A stretch of 64,000 nt of DNA. Source: Amazonocrinis nigriterrae CENA67 (lineage in GTDB: Bacteria > Cyanobacteriota > Cyanobacteriia > Cyanobacteriales > Nostocaceae). A model generated the notes under the pieces. The model was not told where the DNA came from. It saw only the letters and a list, made by a program, of their open reading frames with translations, and ran no database searches. The DNA is taken from NCBI RefSeq assembly GCF_016056305.1, contig NZ_JAECZC010000011.1, positions 55,753 to 119,752 of the forward strand. The letters are read 5' to 3'. Positions 45,323 to 54,172 of this stretch are shown in pieces (positions within the stretch are counted from its first letter, which is position 1; every line of letters starts with the position of its first letter). The position numbers and the translations under genes are program-made.

Positions 45323-47974
45323 ATGCAGCCCAGGTCAGAATCTAGTACAATTGCACCTATGTGGCGATCGCTAATTATTTCATTAGTGGGGCTAATCGCC
45401 CTGATCATGGCTCACTGTATGGCGTTGCTCTACCAAATTCAGCCAGGGATATCTTTATGGTATCCGCCATCGGGAGTTGCGATCGCCTTGACATTCTGGT
45501 TTGGCCCCTATTGTATTCCCCTGAATGGGGTTGCATCGCTGCTAATGTCATCGTTTTGGGGATTGCATGGTTGGAATCAATTAACTGCTTTAATTGATGT
45601 TATTGAACCTTTGATTGCCTGGTTACTTTACCGTCGTTTGTGGCGGGGTTCGCTAACATTTAATAACCTCAGAGATGCTGCTATTTTTACCTTCAGTGCC
45701 CCGTTAGTAGCGTCTGGTACTATGGCTATAGCTGGCAATTTGGCTTGGGTAGCGGTAGGCCAAATGTCCCCTGATAAATTAACTCAAAGCATCCCTAATT
45801 GGTGGTTGGGTAATGCCATAGGAGTCATGGCAATTACGCCTACCGCCCTTTTAGTACTAACTCCATGCTTGCAATTTTGGAGGTGGTTACCCAATTCAGA
45901 ATTATTCAACACTTCATCAAATTGGTTCAATTTTCAGTCCTCGCGCCGTTTCTTAATAGAACTATGTGCCATATTACTTTTTTGTATAGGTACAGCAATT
46001 ATTACTGTTTCAGAAACTCACGAGTCGGGTTTTAAGTTTCAACAGTTATCATTTTTAAGCTTTGTCCCTGTGATGTGGGCTGCTACCCGCTTTGGTGTTA
46101 CCAGCGGTATGTTAATTTCTAGCTTTTGTGTACTGGTGACATTGTTATGCTATCTCATTGCCTATCCTAATAGTATATCTTTGCCGACTTTTCCAGTACA
46201 ACCAGAAGTTTTGCACGTCCACAAACTTAGTCTATTGGTACAGTGTACTGTAAGTTTACTAGTGGGAGTTGCCATTACAGAAAGGGCAAGGACTCAAGTA
46301 GCCTTGGCTGTAGAAAGGGTACGATTGGGAGAATATCAAGCCCGTGCAGAACTATCAGAAAAATTAATTGAAGTTAATAATTCACTGATAGAAACCAACG
46401 CTCGTCTTGAGGAATCTAATCGAGATCAAGATGAATTACTCAAGCGCGAACAAGCTCTTCGCCGTCGGCTTGGTAATATTCTGGAAAGCATGACTGATGC
46501 ATTTATTGCTGTGAATCGAGACTGGCAAATTACTTATGTAAATCAACAAGCCGCCAGAATTCAAGGAGTAGCACTAGAAAAGCTGATTGGTAAGAATTAC
46601 TGGGAACATTGGCCTGCGAATAAAGATACAAAAACTGAGCAGGAATATTGGCGATCGCTGAATGAAGAAATACCCGTTCATTTTGAATCATTTTATGAAA
46701 AATACAACATGTGGTTTGAAATCCACGCCTACCCTTTTGAAGATGGTTTTGGTATCTTTTTGAGAAATATTACTGAGCGCAAGCAGGCAGAAGTAGAGCG
46801 AGAAAATCTTTTAACGCGAGAACAGGCTGCACGTAGCGAAGCCGAAGCAGCCAATAGATATAAGGATCAATTCCTAGCAGTCCTCTCTCATGAATTACGT
46901 ACTCCGCTCAATCCTATATTAGGTTGGGTAATGTTATTGAGGAGTCGCAAGTTAGAAGGCGAAACGCTACTTCGAGGGTTAGAAACCATTGAACGCAATA
47001 CTAAATTACAAATTAAATTGATTGAAGATTTATTAGATGTTTCTCGCATTCAGCAAGGAAAATTAGTTTTAAATATTCAGCCTGTTAATTTAGTCAAAGC
47101 CATTGAAGAAGCGCTAGAAACTGTCAATCTAGCAGTGGAAGCAAAAAATATTAAAATTAAAACTCTATTTGAACCGAACATAGTAATGATTTCAGGAGAT
47201 GCAGCGCGTCTACAACAAATATTTTGGAATCTACTTTCCAATGCAGTGAAATTTACTCCATCAGGAGGGCAAATACAAGTGCGACTTGTACAAATTGACA
47301 ACTTTGTCGAGTTGCAAATTCAAGATACTGGACAGGGTATTAGTGCTGAATTTCTACCCCATATATTTGAATACTTTCGGCAAGCAGATGGAGCAATTAC
47401 TCGACAATTTGGTGGATTAGGTTTAGGACTAGCTATTACTCGCCATCTGACTGAACTGCATGGTGGAACTGTCAAAGCAGAGAGTCTAGGAGAAGGAATG
47501 GGGGCAACATTTACAGTCAGATTACCATTGATGCCGAATATCTCACAACCAGACCTAAATAGCATTAAACAACATAATTTTTTGAATTTAGAAGGGTTAT
47601 CTATTTTAGTAGTAGATGATGAAATAGATACACGCGATTTTCTTTCGATAATGCTCAAACAATTTGGAGCAATGGTAATTGTGGCAGCATCAGCCGTGGA
47701 AGCCTTAGAATTCATTGCTAAATCCAAAATTGATTTACTATTAAGTGATATTGGTATGCCAGGAATAGATGGCTACATGCTCATGAATTTAATTAGAGCA
47801 ATGCCACCAGAACAAGGAGGACAAATACCCGCGATCGCCTTAACTGCTTTTGCTGGAGAAATGAACCAAAAACAAGCATTAGCAGCAGGATATCAGCTGC
47901 ATTTGGTTAAGCCTGTAGAACCAGATGTATTGTTAAAGGCGATAACTCAAGTTTTAGCACAAAATTTAAACTGA
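45323..47974 (+). CDS. MASE1-PAS hybrid histidine kinase with receiver
   Basis: Order in 883 residues: a MASE1 membrane sensor of about eight helices (to residue 325, with SLWYPPSGVAIALTFWFGP), a coiled coil, a PAS domain (about 390-490), HisKA with FLAVLSHELRTPLNPILGW (His near 522), HATPase with LLSNAVKFTPSGG, DTGQGIS and GLGLGLAI, and a receiver domain (about 765-880) with ILVVDDEIDTRDF and phospho-Asp in LLSDIGMPGIDG. The receiver may relay or tune the kinase. The ligand of MASE1 is unknown. The next gene starts six bases after its stop, so they are probably co-transcribed. Confidence 0.92.
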   Translation: MQPRSESSTIAPMWRSLIISLVGLIALIMAHCMALLYQIQPGISLWYPPSGVAIALTFWFGPYCIPLNGVASLLMSSFWGLHGWNQLTALIDVIEPLIAWLLYRRLWRGSLTFNNLRDAAIFTFSAPLVASGTMAIAGNLAWVAVGQMSPDKLTQSIPNWWLGNAIGVMAITPTALLVLTPCLQFWRWLPNSELFNTSSNWFNFQSSRRFLIELCAILLFCIGTAIITVSETHESGFKFQQLSFLSFVPVMWAATRFGVTSGMLISSFCVLVTLLCYLIAYPNSISLPTFPVQPEVLHVHKLSLLVQCTVSLLVGVAITERARTQVALAVERVRLGEYQARAELSEKLIEVNNSLIETNARLEESNRDQDELLKREQALRRRLGNILESMTDAFIAVNRDWQITYVNQQAARIQGVALEKLIGKNYWEHWPANKDTKTEQEYWRSLNEEIPVHFESFYEKYNMWFEIHAYPFEDGFGIFLRNITERKQAEVERENLLTREQAARSEAEAANRYKDQFLAVLSHELRTPLNPILGWVMLLRSRKLEGETLLRGLETIERNTKLQIKLIEDLLDVSRIQQGKLVLNIQPVNLVKAIEEALETVNLAVEAKNIKIKTLFEPNIVMISGDAARLQQIFWNLLSNAVKFTPSGGQIQVRLVQIDNFVELQIQDTGQGISAEFLPHIFEYFRQADGAITRQFGGLGLGLAITRHLTELHGGTVKAESLGEGMGATFTVRLPLMPNISQPDLNSIKQHNFLNLEGLSILVVDDEIDTRDFLSIMLKQFGAMVIVAASAVEALEFIAKSKIDLLLSDIGMPGIDGYMLMNLIRAMPPEQGGQIPAIALTAFAGEMNQKQALAAGYQLHLVKPVEPDVLLKAITQVLAQNLN

Positions 47975-47980
47975 CGATTT

Positions 47981-48874
47981 ATGTACAAAGATAAAGTTAG
48001 GAAAGCTGTGATTCCGGCTGCTGGTTTTGGTACTCGTTTGTTTCCAGCGACGAAAGTTGTCAAAAAAGAACTTTTTCCAATTATTGATCGAGATGGCAAA
48101 GCAAAACCTGTGATTTTGGCAATTATTGAAGAAGCAATCAGTGCTGGAATTACAGAAATTGGCATTGTGGTGCAGCCAGATGACGTAGCAATTTTCACAG
48201 ATTTATTTAAAAATCCACTGTCCAAAGAACTTTTCCAAAAACTTTCGCCTCAAAATCAAGAATACAGCCAATATTTACAAGATTTGGGCAGTAAAATCGT
48301 CATCTTAACACAAGAAAAGCAAGAAGGTTACGGTCATGCAGTATTTTGTGCTAAAGACTGGGTACAGAATGAGCCATTTCTGTTAATGTTGAGCGATCAT
48401 GTTTACAGATCTGATACTGAAATATCTTGCTCTCGTCAAATTTTGGATGTTTATGAACAAGTCAATCAAAGTGTTGTTAGCTTAACAATTATGCCAGAAA
48501 CAATGCTTTATAAAGCTGGCTGCGTTAAAGGAGTATGGCAAGATTTAAACTCAGATTTAAACTCGATTTTGACAGTAACCCAAGTCTACGAAAAACCTAG
48601 CATTGAGTATGCACGCCAGCATTTACATGTAGAAGGAATGGCAGAAAATGAGTTTTTATGTGTATTTGGCTTGTATGTACTCACACCAAAGATTTTTGAT
48701 TGTTTAGCAGAAAACATCAATAAAAACTTACGCTACCGGGGTGAATTTCAGTTAACAACCACTCTTGATAATTTGCGACAAAAAGAGGGAATGACTGGAT
48801 ATTTTGTCAAAGGAAAGTGTTTTGATACAGGAATGCCAGATGCTTATCGACAAACAATAATTGATTTTAGGTAG
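47981..48874 (+). CDS. galU: UTP-glucose-1-phosphate uridylyltransferase (GalU-like)
   Basis: The 297-residue nucleotidyltransferase has [26 protein letters not shown], the nucleotide-binding signature of GalU, then [27 protein letters not shown] and MLSDHVY. GalU makes UDP-glucose for glycolipids and polysaccharides. Differences from E. coli GalU in the middle region leave open a related sugar-nucleotide specificity. It is six bases downstream of the hybrid kinase gene, an unusual operon partner, suggesting that signalling and cell-surface sugar synthesis may be linked here. Confidence 0.8.
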   Translation: MYKDKVRKAVIPAAGFGTRLFPATKVVKKELFPIIDRDGKAKPVILAIIEEAISAGITEIGIVVQPDDVAIFTDLFKNPLSKELFQKLSPQNQEYSQYLQDLGSKIVILTQEKQEGYGHAVFCAKDWVQNEPFLLMLSDHVYRSDTEISCSRQILDVYEQVNQSVVSLTIMPETMLYKAGCVKGVWQDLNSDLNSILTVTQVYEKPSIEYARQHLHVEGMAENEFLCVFGLYVLTPKIFDCLAENINKNLRYRGEFQLTTTLDNLRQKEGMTGYFVKGKCFDTGMPDAYRQTIIDFR

Positions 48875-49017
48875 GGAATTGGGAATTGGGAATGGGGAAT
48901 TGGGAATTGGTAATTGGGAATTGGTAATTGGGAATTGGATTCTACTATTAGTCATCACATCTGGCCCACTACCCATCACCCATTACCCATTACCCATTAC
49001 CCATCACCTCATCTCCC
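48875..49017. repeat. GGGAATTGGGAATT and CCCATTACCCATTA repeats
   Basis: The first half has tandem GGGAATTG(GT) units and the second half CCCATTACCCATCACC units, so the two can pair as a long imperfect hairpin. It separates galU from the convergent MNIO operon and may act as a terminator for both. Confidence 0.7.
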
Positions 49018-49599
49018 TTATTCCCTACTCCCTACTCCCCATATCTTGTGAAACAATTGCGATCGCGCTGAAAAACGCCACCAAATTGCGATGTTAGGTT
49101 GGGGATTTATTGTTTGTGAGTTTCCTAATTTACTGATAGGGTAACGAAACCAACATACTTTTAAGTAAGTAGTAGGTTCATAAGCCGACAGCCATGTTTT
49201 CTCATAGCGTACCAAATCACTTAGCCAAACTGGCTCGATGCCTTCTGACTGAGAGACTTTCGTGATGAAGTTAGCAAAAGCGATCGCATCTTCTCTGTGT
49301 TTTTTAATTCCTTTTGGTAAGTGTTTTTCTGCGTATTGCCAAAACAATGTGGTAAAGTTTTTACCTAAAACCCGTGCAGTACGTGGCAGCAATTCCCGCA
49401 CTTCTCCCAGCCGCTTCCACTTGAGAGAATTGGCGAAGATACCGACTTCTTTGGCAGAAACTTCTGCTAATTGCTGTGCTTCATCACAACTGAGTCCCAA
49501 CTCTCCACCAACAGCCTGCGGGTTTGCAAAAAAACGCTCTCTAAACTCAGTATTGGTGTAAAGTTGGGCTAAAACTTGCTGGGTTTGTGCTAACCCCAT
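49018..49599 (-). CDS. MNIO partner protein (putative peptide-recognition subunit)
   Basis: The 193-residue helical protein has an N-terminal block ([40 protein letters not shown]) and a second one ([20 protein letters not shown]). This style (YT...RERFFANP...LGL) is typical of small proteins encoded beside DUF692 enzymes, functionally analogous to MbnC or BufC-type partners, although I cannot assign a domain number with certainty. Its start overlaps the end of the MNIO gene by 10 bp, indicating coupled synthesis and probably a complex. It probably presents the Cys-rich tail substrate to the enzyme. The C-terminal 60 residues are poorly conserved-looking, with several Trp. Confidence 0.7.
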   Translation of the reverse strand: MGLAQTQQVLAQLYTNTEFRERFFANPQAVGGELGLSCDEAQQLAEVSAKEVGIFANSLKWKRLGEVRELLPRTARVLGKNFTTLFWQYAEKHLPKGIKKHREDAIAFANFITKVSQSEGIEPVWLSDLVRYEKTWLSAYEPTTYLKVCWFRYPISKLGNSQTINPQPNIAIWWRFSARSQLFHKIWGVGSRE

Positions 49600-50423
49600 C
49601 TTCCACGACTCCTACCAATTTCTCGTGCTTTTTCTAATTCTTCTGTCAACTCTGCAAAGGGTGGTAAATTTTCATCCCTTTCTAGTACGATTCCTTTTAC
49701 TGATGCACGCCCAACAACCTCATCCATCAGTTGCCACACTTCCAGAGGCGTTGACTGAGAATGGCTATCAATCAGTATACCGTCATGCCAATGCCCACCA
49801 ACGAAATGTAATTGTACGATGCGTTCCCAAGGTAATTGTTGCAAAAAGTCATGCACATCATAGGCATAATTCATGGCATTGGTGTGAAGATTCGTGACAT
49901 CCAACAGCAACCCACAATCAGAACGTTCTACAACTTCGGTTAAAAACTGTGCCTCTGTCATTTGGGCACCTGGAAGCGTCACCATATAAGTAATATTTTC
50001 CAAAATTAATGGCACATCAACCCAACGACGGACTTCGGCAATGTTGCGACAAAGTACTTCCACGGCTTCCTTGGTATAAGGTAGCGGTGACAAATGCCCG
50101 ATATCGACTCCCCCTGCTTTGGTAAAGCAGATATGTTCACTCCACCAAGGTGGGTTAAGTTGTTTAATCAGCGATGCAAGTTTGCGTAAATAATCAGTAT
50201 CCAAACCTTCAGCACTGCCTAGCGATAAATTGATGGCATGGGGAATTATCGGGAAATGGCTAGCCAGCAGTTCTAACTCCTGCTGTTTTTGCACAGGTGC
50301 ATCTAGATAATGTTCAGCAACAATTTCTAGGAAATCAACTTGCTGGCGGTTGAGAAACAAGTCACTTTTAAATGGTTCCCGAAAACCCAACCCCACGCCT
50401 AAAGTAGGGAGATGAGAAAACAT
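49590..50423 (-). CDS. DUF692-family multinuclear non-haem iron oxidative enzyme (MNIO)
   Basis: From ATG 50423 the protein has 277 residues and a TIM-barrel DUF692 layout. Conserved candidate metal-site residues are visible: Glu33 (DFLEIVAEHY), His62 (PHAINLSLGS), Glu96-His97 (SEHICF), Glu142-Asn143 (ILENITYM), Asp175 and His180 (LLLDVTNLHTNA), His206 (QLHFVGGH), Asp219-His221 (IDSHSQ) and Glu248 (VLERDENLP). Characterised relatives (MbnB, TglH, BufB) use two or three irons to oxidise Cys residues in ribosomal peptides. The start is five bases after the stop of the Cys-tailed membrane protein gene, and the end overlaps the partner gene. An upstream in-frame start at 50462 would overlap the substrate gene and is unlikely. 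Confidence 0.88.
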   Translation of the reverse strand: MFSHLPTLGVGLGFREPFKSDLFLNRQQVDFLEIVAEHYLDAPVQKQQELELLASHFPIIPHAINLSLGSAEGLDTDYLRKLASLIKQLNPPWWSEHICFTKAGGVDIGHLSPLPYTKEAVEVLCRNIAEVRRWVDVPLILENITYMVTLPGAQMTEAQFLTEVVERSDCGLLLDVTNLHTNAMNYAYDVHDFLQQLPWERIVQLHFVGGHWHDGILIDSHSQSTPLEVWQLMDEVVGRASVKGIVLERDENLPPFAELTEELEKAREIGRSRGRWG

Positions 50424-50428
50424 TTTTT

Positions 50429-51436
50429 TTAGCCTCCACAGCCGCCACAACCACCGCCACAACTGCTACCGCAAGAACTGCCACTACTACAAGAACTGCC
50501 GCTACTACAAGAACTGCTGCTAGAAGAACTGCCGCTACTACAAGAACTGCTGCTACTACAAGAACTGCTACTACTACAAGAACTGCTACTACTACAAGAA
50601 CTGCTACTAGATGAACTCCTAGACGACCTTGTGTATGTGCGAAAGAATGCTTTGTAGTAAGAGTCGTAGGAGGTTCCAGCCAAAGCTTGAACGCCAAAGA
50701 TTGCCACCACCAAATTGTAGTCATATACAGAAGGGTTGCTAAACCTTACTTTATTCTTCAGTTGGGCGAATGTTTGTTGGAGTTGTTGCAGATATCTTTT
50801 CCCCCGATGGCTGAGGTGCGATCGCCTGCTAACTAAGCACAAAAGAAAGATAATGGAGAGGACACCCATTGCAATCAAAAAACCCACGTTATAGCGTCCC
50901 TTTCCCAAAGCGATGAGTAGCTTATAACCGCCTAAGCTGAAGATAATCATCGCCCCAATTAAGCCAACTTTAATATTCCATTCATGCCATTTGCTGTCAT
51001 ACAGCAGTTGTTCATTTTGCAACTGTTCTTCATAGACATGGCAGAATGGTTGCACAGTCTGACTTGCCAACTCAACAGCAGCCTTAGCTGTGGAAGCAGC
51101 AGAAAACTTATCAAACACCTGCTGTTCTATTGGGTGGAGATCAAATGTCTGGGGAGGATTTGCTGCTTTTATGATCGACTGTTTACTGACTTGCAAATAA
51201 TCTTCCACAATCAAATCAAATAATGCCACATGGGCAACTCCTGCTTCTTGGGAACGCAAATAAGCGATTTCGTAGGGGTCTGGTTTTTCAGAAATTAATG
51301 GTAGAGGCTGATTTTTGGTTGGATCTTGGATTAACTCTCGGCAAATTACTATCGTTACACCAATCACAAAGCTATAAAACAGTAGAAAGTCTGGCCCGTA
51401 CATATCTGCGATCGGATTATGCAGAAATGCATCCAT
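50429..51436 (-). CDS. TIGR04222-type membrane protein with Ser/Cys-repeat tail (putative MNIO substrate 1)
   Basis: Residues 1-270 form a membrane protein: helix near 14-33 (FLLFYSFVIGVTIVICREL), the DPYEIAYLRSQE block that marks TIGR04222 proteins, a winged-helix-like soluble part, two central helices (VGLIGAMIIFSLGGYKLLIA; FLIAMGVLSIIFLLCLV) and an RGKRYLQQLQ segment. The last 65 residues are almost only Ser, Cys and Gly: three SSSSSC units, then SSGSSC units, and a GSSCGGGCGGCGG end, with ten Cys. The repeat is encoded by an 18-bp minisatellite. The following gene is the MNIO enzyme. I infer that the tail is a post-translationally modified core, possibly metal-binding and cell-surface exposed. 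Confidence 0.85.
   Translation of the reverse strand: MDAFLHNPIADMYGPDFLLFYSFVIGVTIVICRELIQDPTKNQPLPLISEKPDPYEIAYLRSQEAGVAHVALFDLIVEDYLQVSKQSIIKAANPPQTFDLHPIEQQVFDKFSAASTAKAAVELASQTVQPFCHVYEEQLQNEQLLYDSKWHEWNIKVGLIGAMIIFSLGGYKLLIALGKGRYNVGFLIAMGVLSIIFLLCLVSRRSHLSHRGKRYLQQLQQTFAQLKNKVRFSNPSVYDYNLVVAIFGVQALAGTSYDSYYKAFFRTYTRSSRSSSSSSSCSSSSSCSSSSSCSSSSSCSSGSSSSSSSCSSGSSCSSGSSCGSSCGGGCGGCGG
50432..50630 (-). repeat. 18-bp coding minisatellite for the Ser/Cys tail
   Basis: On the minus strand, TCTTGTAGTAGTAGCAGT-type units recur about every 18 bp, each coding SCSSSS, and grade into Gly-rich codons at the 3' end. Unit sequences differ by single changes, so copy number probably varies by slippage without breaking the frame. 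Confidence 0.75.
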
Positions 51437-51570
51437 TGCTTTGACTCCTTGTTAGGAAATTACTGAAAATACGAGAAATTAAATGTCTCAATGTTTGCAG
51501 CGTTTTTTTAGAACATTTGGCTTTCTCAAGTTAATTTACTTAACTACAGTATTATAGCACACACTAATTT

Positions 51571-52557
51571 TTATCCGCCACCGCAGCCGCCACAGCCACC
51601 ACCACAGCCGCCGCCACCACCGTCACCGCCACCGCAGGAACTACCGCTACCACAGGAACTAACACCACCGCTAAAACTGGTACTAGCGTTTGCTGCTGCC
51701 ACATGGAACATCTTTTCAAACTCAGCATAGGGGCTACCTACTAGTATCGAAATACCAAATACCGCTAAAGGCAATAATATATTGGAGTCTGTTGCATTTA
51801 GTTGAACAGTTGAAACCTGTTTTTTGAGTCCTTCAAATGTGTTTTGTAGTCGCTGTAAATAAGCTTTTCCCCGTTGGCTGAGTCGTGGTGTCTGGCAAAC
51901 ACATAAAAGAATTATTTGTGAGAAGATGCCAATGATTACAAGAAACATCACATTGCTATGTCCAGTCGCTAGGGCTGCTATTAGTTTGTAACCACCCAAG
52001 CCCAAAATTATCAATGTCCCTATGAAACAAAGACGTTTCACAAATTGTTTGCTTGTGTTTGGGAATAATAATTGCTCATTTTGGAGTCGTTGTTCATAAA
52101 CAGTACAATGCTGCTTTACCTTTCCAGGTAAGGATGACTGGAATATTTCACTAGCCTTGCGTGAGTACAAAAACCCATCCAATACCTCGCGTTCTATTGA
52201 TGTTAAAGTGTTCACATCAGGACGACTAAGTGGTTGTTTAAGGTTCTTTCCATCAATTTCCAAGTAACGACGCTGAATTAAATCAAAAACGGCTAGCCGC
52301 GTAACCTCATTTTCTCCGCCGCGTAAATAAGCAATTTCATAAGGATCAGGGTTGGTTGGAACCGATGGTAATGGTAGTTTTGCTGTCGAGTCACCCTGCA
52401 TACCCCATCCACAAACTATCAAAGTGACAACGATAACAAAGGCATAAAACAGCAAAAACAAAGGCCCATACATGTTAGCAATTGGGTTAGCTGTGGGGTT
52501 GCTTATCACCACAACTAGCAACATAGCCAAGATACCAAGCAGTAGCTTATCCATCAC
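51571..52557 (-). CDS. TIGR04222-type membrane protein with Gly/Cys tail (putative MNIO substrate 2)
   Basis: This 328-residue paralogue of the 50429-51436 protein has an N-terminal hydrophobic helix (LLLGILAMLLVVVI), a second helix (FLLFYAFVIVVTLIVCGWG), the DPYEIAYLRGGE hallmark, a similar central pair of helices and an RGKAYLQRLQ block. Its tail is shorter and Gly-rich: VSSCGSGSSCGGGD followed by GGGGGCGGGCGGCGGG, with five Cys. Both paralogues end in GGGCGGCGG, which suggests a conserved recognition or modification site at the terminus. The codon before ATG 52554 is GTG, either could start; AAGGA lies upstream. It is the first gene of the four-gene operon. Confidence 0.83.
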   Translation of the reverse strand: MMDKLLLGILAMLLVVVISNPTANPIANMYGPLFLLFYAFVIVVTLIVCGWGMQGDSTAKLPLPSVPTNPDPYEIAYLRGGENEVTRLAVFDLIQRRYLEIDGKNLKQPLSRPDVNTLTSIEREVLDGFLYSRKASEIFQSSLPGKVKQHCTVYEQRLQNEQLLFPNTSKQFVKRLCFIGTLIILGLGGYKLIAALATGHSNVMFLVIIGIFSQIILLCVCQTPRLSQRGKAYLQRLQNTFEGLKKQVSTVQLNATDSNILLPLAVFGISILVGSPYAEFEKMFHVAAANASTSFSGGVSSCGSGSSCGGGDGGGGGCGGGCGGCGGG

Positions 52558-52658
52558 TTAATATTCCTTTTTGGCTTTGGATGGGTTTCCCTAGTAGCTT
52601 GCTACAATACCAATTTCAGCCTTTTCGGAAAACTATTTTTGAAAAGTACAGGAATTAT

Positions 52659-52683
52659 GCAAGCAATAGCTGAAACCCTTATT
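52659..52683 (-). promoter_or_regulatory. Conserved 25-bp block upstream of the MNIO operon
   Basis: The plus-strand sequence CAATAGCTGAAACCCTTATT, preceded by GCAAG, matches 56561-56585 at 24 of 25 positions. It lies 101 bp upstream of the first operon gene. A second shared stretch, TTATnAnnnATGTAATTT, follows at 52685-52702 and 56602-56619. The shared position relative to two minus-strand operons suggests a promoter or operator; an interspersed repeat is the alternative. Confidence 0.5.
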
Positions 52684-52734
52684 GTTATAAACGATGTAAT
52701 TTTGCATTTTTATGAAAATAGTCAGTTATTTAGT

Positions 52735-52804
52735 AGGGTGTGTTGTCGCCAAGCGCCGCACCATCACTTTGATGCGTTATAGACGTTAGTCCATAACGCA
52801 CCCT
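52735..52804. repeat. GTGCGTTA-type repeat (copy 3)
   Basis: AGGGTGTGTTG (52735-52745) faces TAACGCACCCT (52794-52804), an imperfect inverted repeat ending in the CCCTACTTAA flank shared with 36543-36560. It lies between the K+ channel gene and the MNIO operon promoter. Confidence 0.6.
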
Positions 52805-52826
52805 ACTTAAAATTTATTTACAGTAA

Positions 52827-53624
52827 TTACGAATTACGTGAAGCGCTACTAGACAACTTAGTTCCACATCTTTTACAAAACCCTGCATCAGCATCATGAA
52901 AAGCTAAACCACAACCAGAACAAACTGTTTCTATCTGATTGGTATTTTTCACCAATCGCTTAATTAAATCACCAACTTGCCAAGGAACTAGTGCCACACC
53001 TGTCAAAATCATCAAAACTGTGAGTAGACGACCTAATTCAGAAATTGGTGTAATATCACCAAATCCCACAGTTGTCATTGTCACGACAGAGAAATAAAAA
53101 GCATCCAAGAAAGTACTGTAAACTTTAGGATTAACAGGATGCTCAACTTGATAAATTAAGCCAGAAAAAACAAAAATAATTGCAAATAAAGTAAATAATA
53201 TCCTTGAGAATATGATGGTATCTTCGCTAGTAATTCCGTCTAATAAAAATTTTTTATCTATAAACCTGATTAGGCGTAAAATCCTGAACCAACGCAGGAT
53301 GCGGATAAAGCTAATATCTACTAATCCTATGAAATAGGGCAACATTGCCATTAAGTCAATAATGGCATAAAAGCTAAAAATATATTTAATTTTATTTTCT
53401 GCACTCCACAAGCGAATTACATACTCTACTGCAAAAATGATCAAGATAGTAGTATCAATCAAATCCAACTGAAACCGGACAGTATCAGGAATATTATAAG
53501 TTTCAGCCACAAAAATTCCTGATGATAGTAGAACCAGTCCGGCAATAACTAAGTTAATCGCTTTACCCACTGGTGTTTCTAAGTCTGTTAAGTAAAATTC
53601 TGTTTGTTGTCTGCTTAATAGCAT
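52827..53624 (-). CDS. Voltage-gated K+ channel-like protein with C-terminal zinc ribbon
   Basis: The 265-residue protein has six predicted helices: S1 (23-41), S2 (56-72), S3 (82-101), an Arg-rich S4 (FIRILRWFRILRLIRFIDKK, 107-125), S5, and a pore with the K+ filter TVGFGD at 185-190, then S6. The cytoplasmic end carries CSGCGLAFHDADAGFCKRCG (Cys 235, 238, 250, 253), a zinc ribbon, which is unusual for this family and could sense metal or redox state. It would form tetramers in the plasma or thylakoid membrane. No other transport gene is adjacent. Confidence 0.9.
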   Translation of the reverse strand: MLLSRQQTEFYLTDLETPVGKAINLVIAGLVLLSSGIFVAETYNIPDTVRFQLDLIDTTILIIFAVEYVIRLWSAENKIKYIFSFYAIIDLMAMLPYFIGLVDISFIRILRWFRILRLIRFIDKKFLLDGITSEDTIIFSRILFTLFAIIFVFSGLIYQVEHPVNPKVYSTFLDAFYFSVVTMTTVGFGDITPISELGRLLTVLMILTGVALVPWQVGDLIKRLVKNTNQIETVCSGCGLAFHDADAGFCKRCGTKLSSSASRNS

Positions 53625-53715
53625 ATGTACCTATTCAGTAATTTTAATCAGCTGCCATAAGTAACATTGCTAATGCGATACTATTAACCATTATCTTTTT
53701 CTACTCCCAACGAAC

Positions 53716-54141
53716 ATGAACCAAGAATATTTTATGCGCTTAGCACTAGCAGAAGCAAAAAAAGGTGATGGCCCCTACGGTGCCGTTATTGTTAAGGATG
53801 ACGAAGTTGTTGCCGTCGCATATAATACTGTGATTAGAGACAATGATCCATCTGCCCATGCAGAAATCAATGTTATTCGCAGTTTAACAGCTAAACTTCA
53901 AAACCTTTCTTTAGAAGGTTATAGCATATACACTACTGGTGAACCTTGTCCAATGTGTGCAGCTGCTTGTGTTTGGACAGGTTTATCAGAAATTGTATAT
54001 GGCGCTTCAATTCAAGATTTAATCTCGGCTAATCAGTCGCAGATTAATATTGCTTGTGAAGAAGTGATAGCTAAGTCATTTAGAAATATTAAGGTGACTC
54101 AAGGAGTATTGAGAGAAGAGTGTTTAGCTTTGTTTAAATAA
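53716..54141 (+). CDS. Nucleoside/base deaminase (guanine-deaminase-like)
   Basis: The 141-residue protein has the zinc deaminase signature HAEIN (His-Ala-Glu with catalytic Glu) and PCPMCAAACVW (two zinc Cys), with the substrate-side GPYGAVIV block near the start. Composition and length resemble bacterial GuaD or related CMP/dCMP-type deaminases rather than TadA, which has a longer C-terminal helix. It likely deaminates a purine or pyrimidine base in salvage. It is divergent from the K+ channel gene and 31 bp upstream of a broken small gene. Confidence 0.85.
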   Translation: MNQEYFMRLALAEAKKGDGPYGAVIVKDDEVVAVAYNTVIRDNDPSAHAEINVIRSLTAKLQNLSLEGYSIYTTGEPCPMCAAACVWTGLSEIVYGASIQDLISANQSQINIACEEVIAKSFRNIKVTQGVLREECLALFK

Positions 54142-54172
54142 CTTATATTTTGTAACAGCAAGTGAAGGAAAA

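Noticed and set aside
50368..50724. Minus-strand frame of 118 codons rich in Val/Ala across the Cys-tail region
   Set aside because: It is the alternative phase of the Ser/Cys minisatellite; the tail frame continues a membrane protein and matches its paralogue, so this is a shadow.
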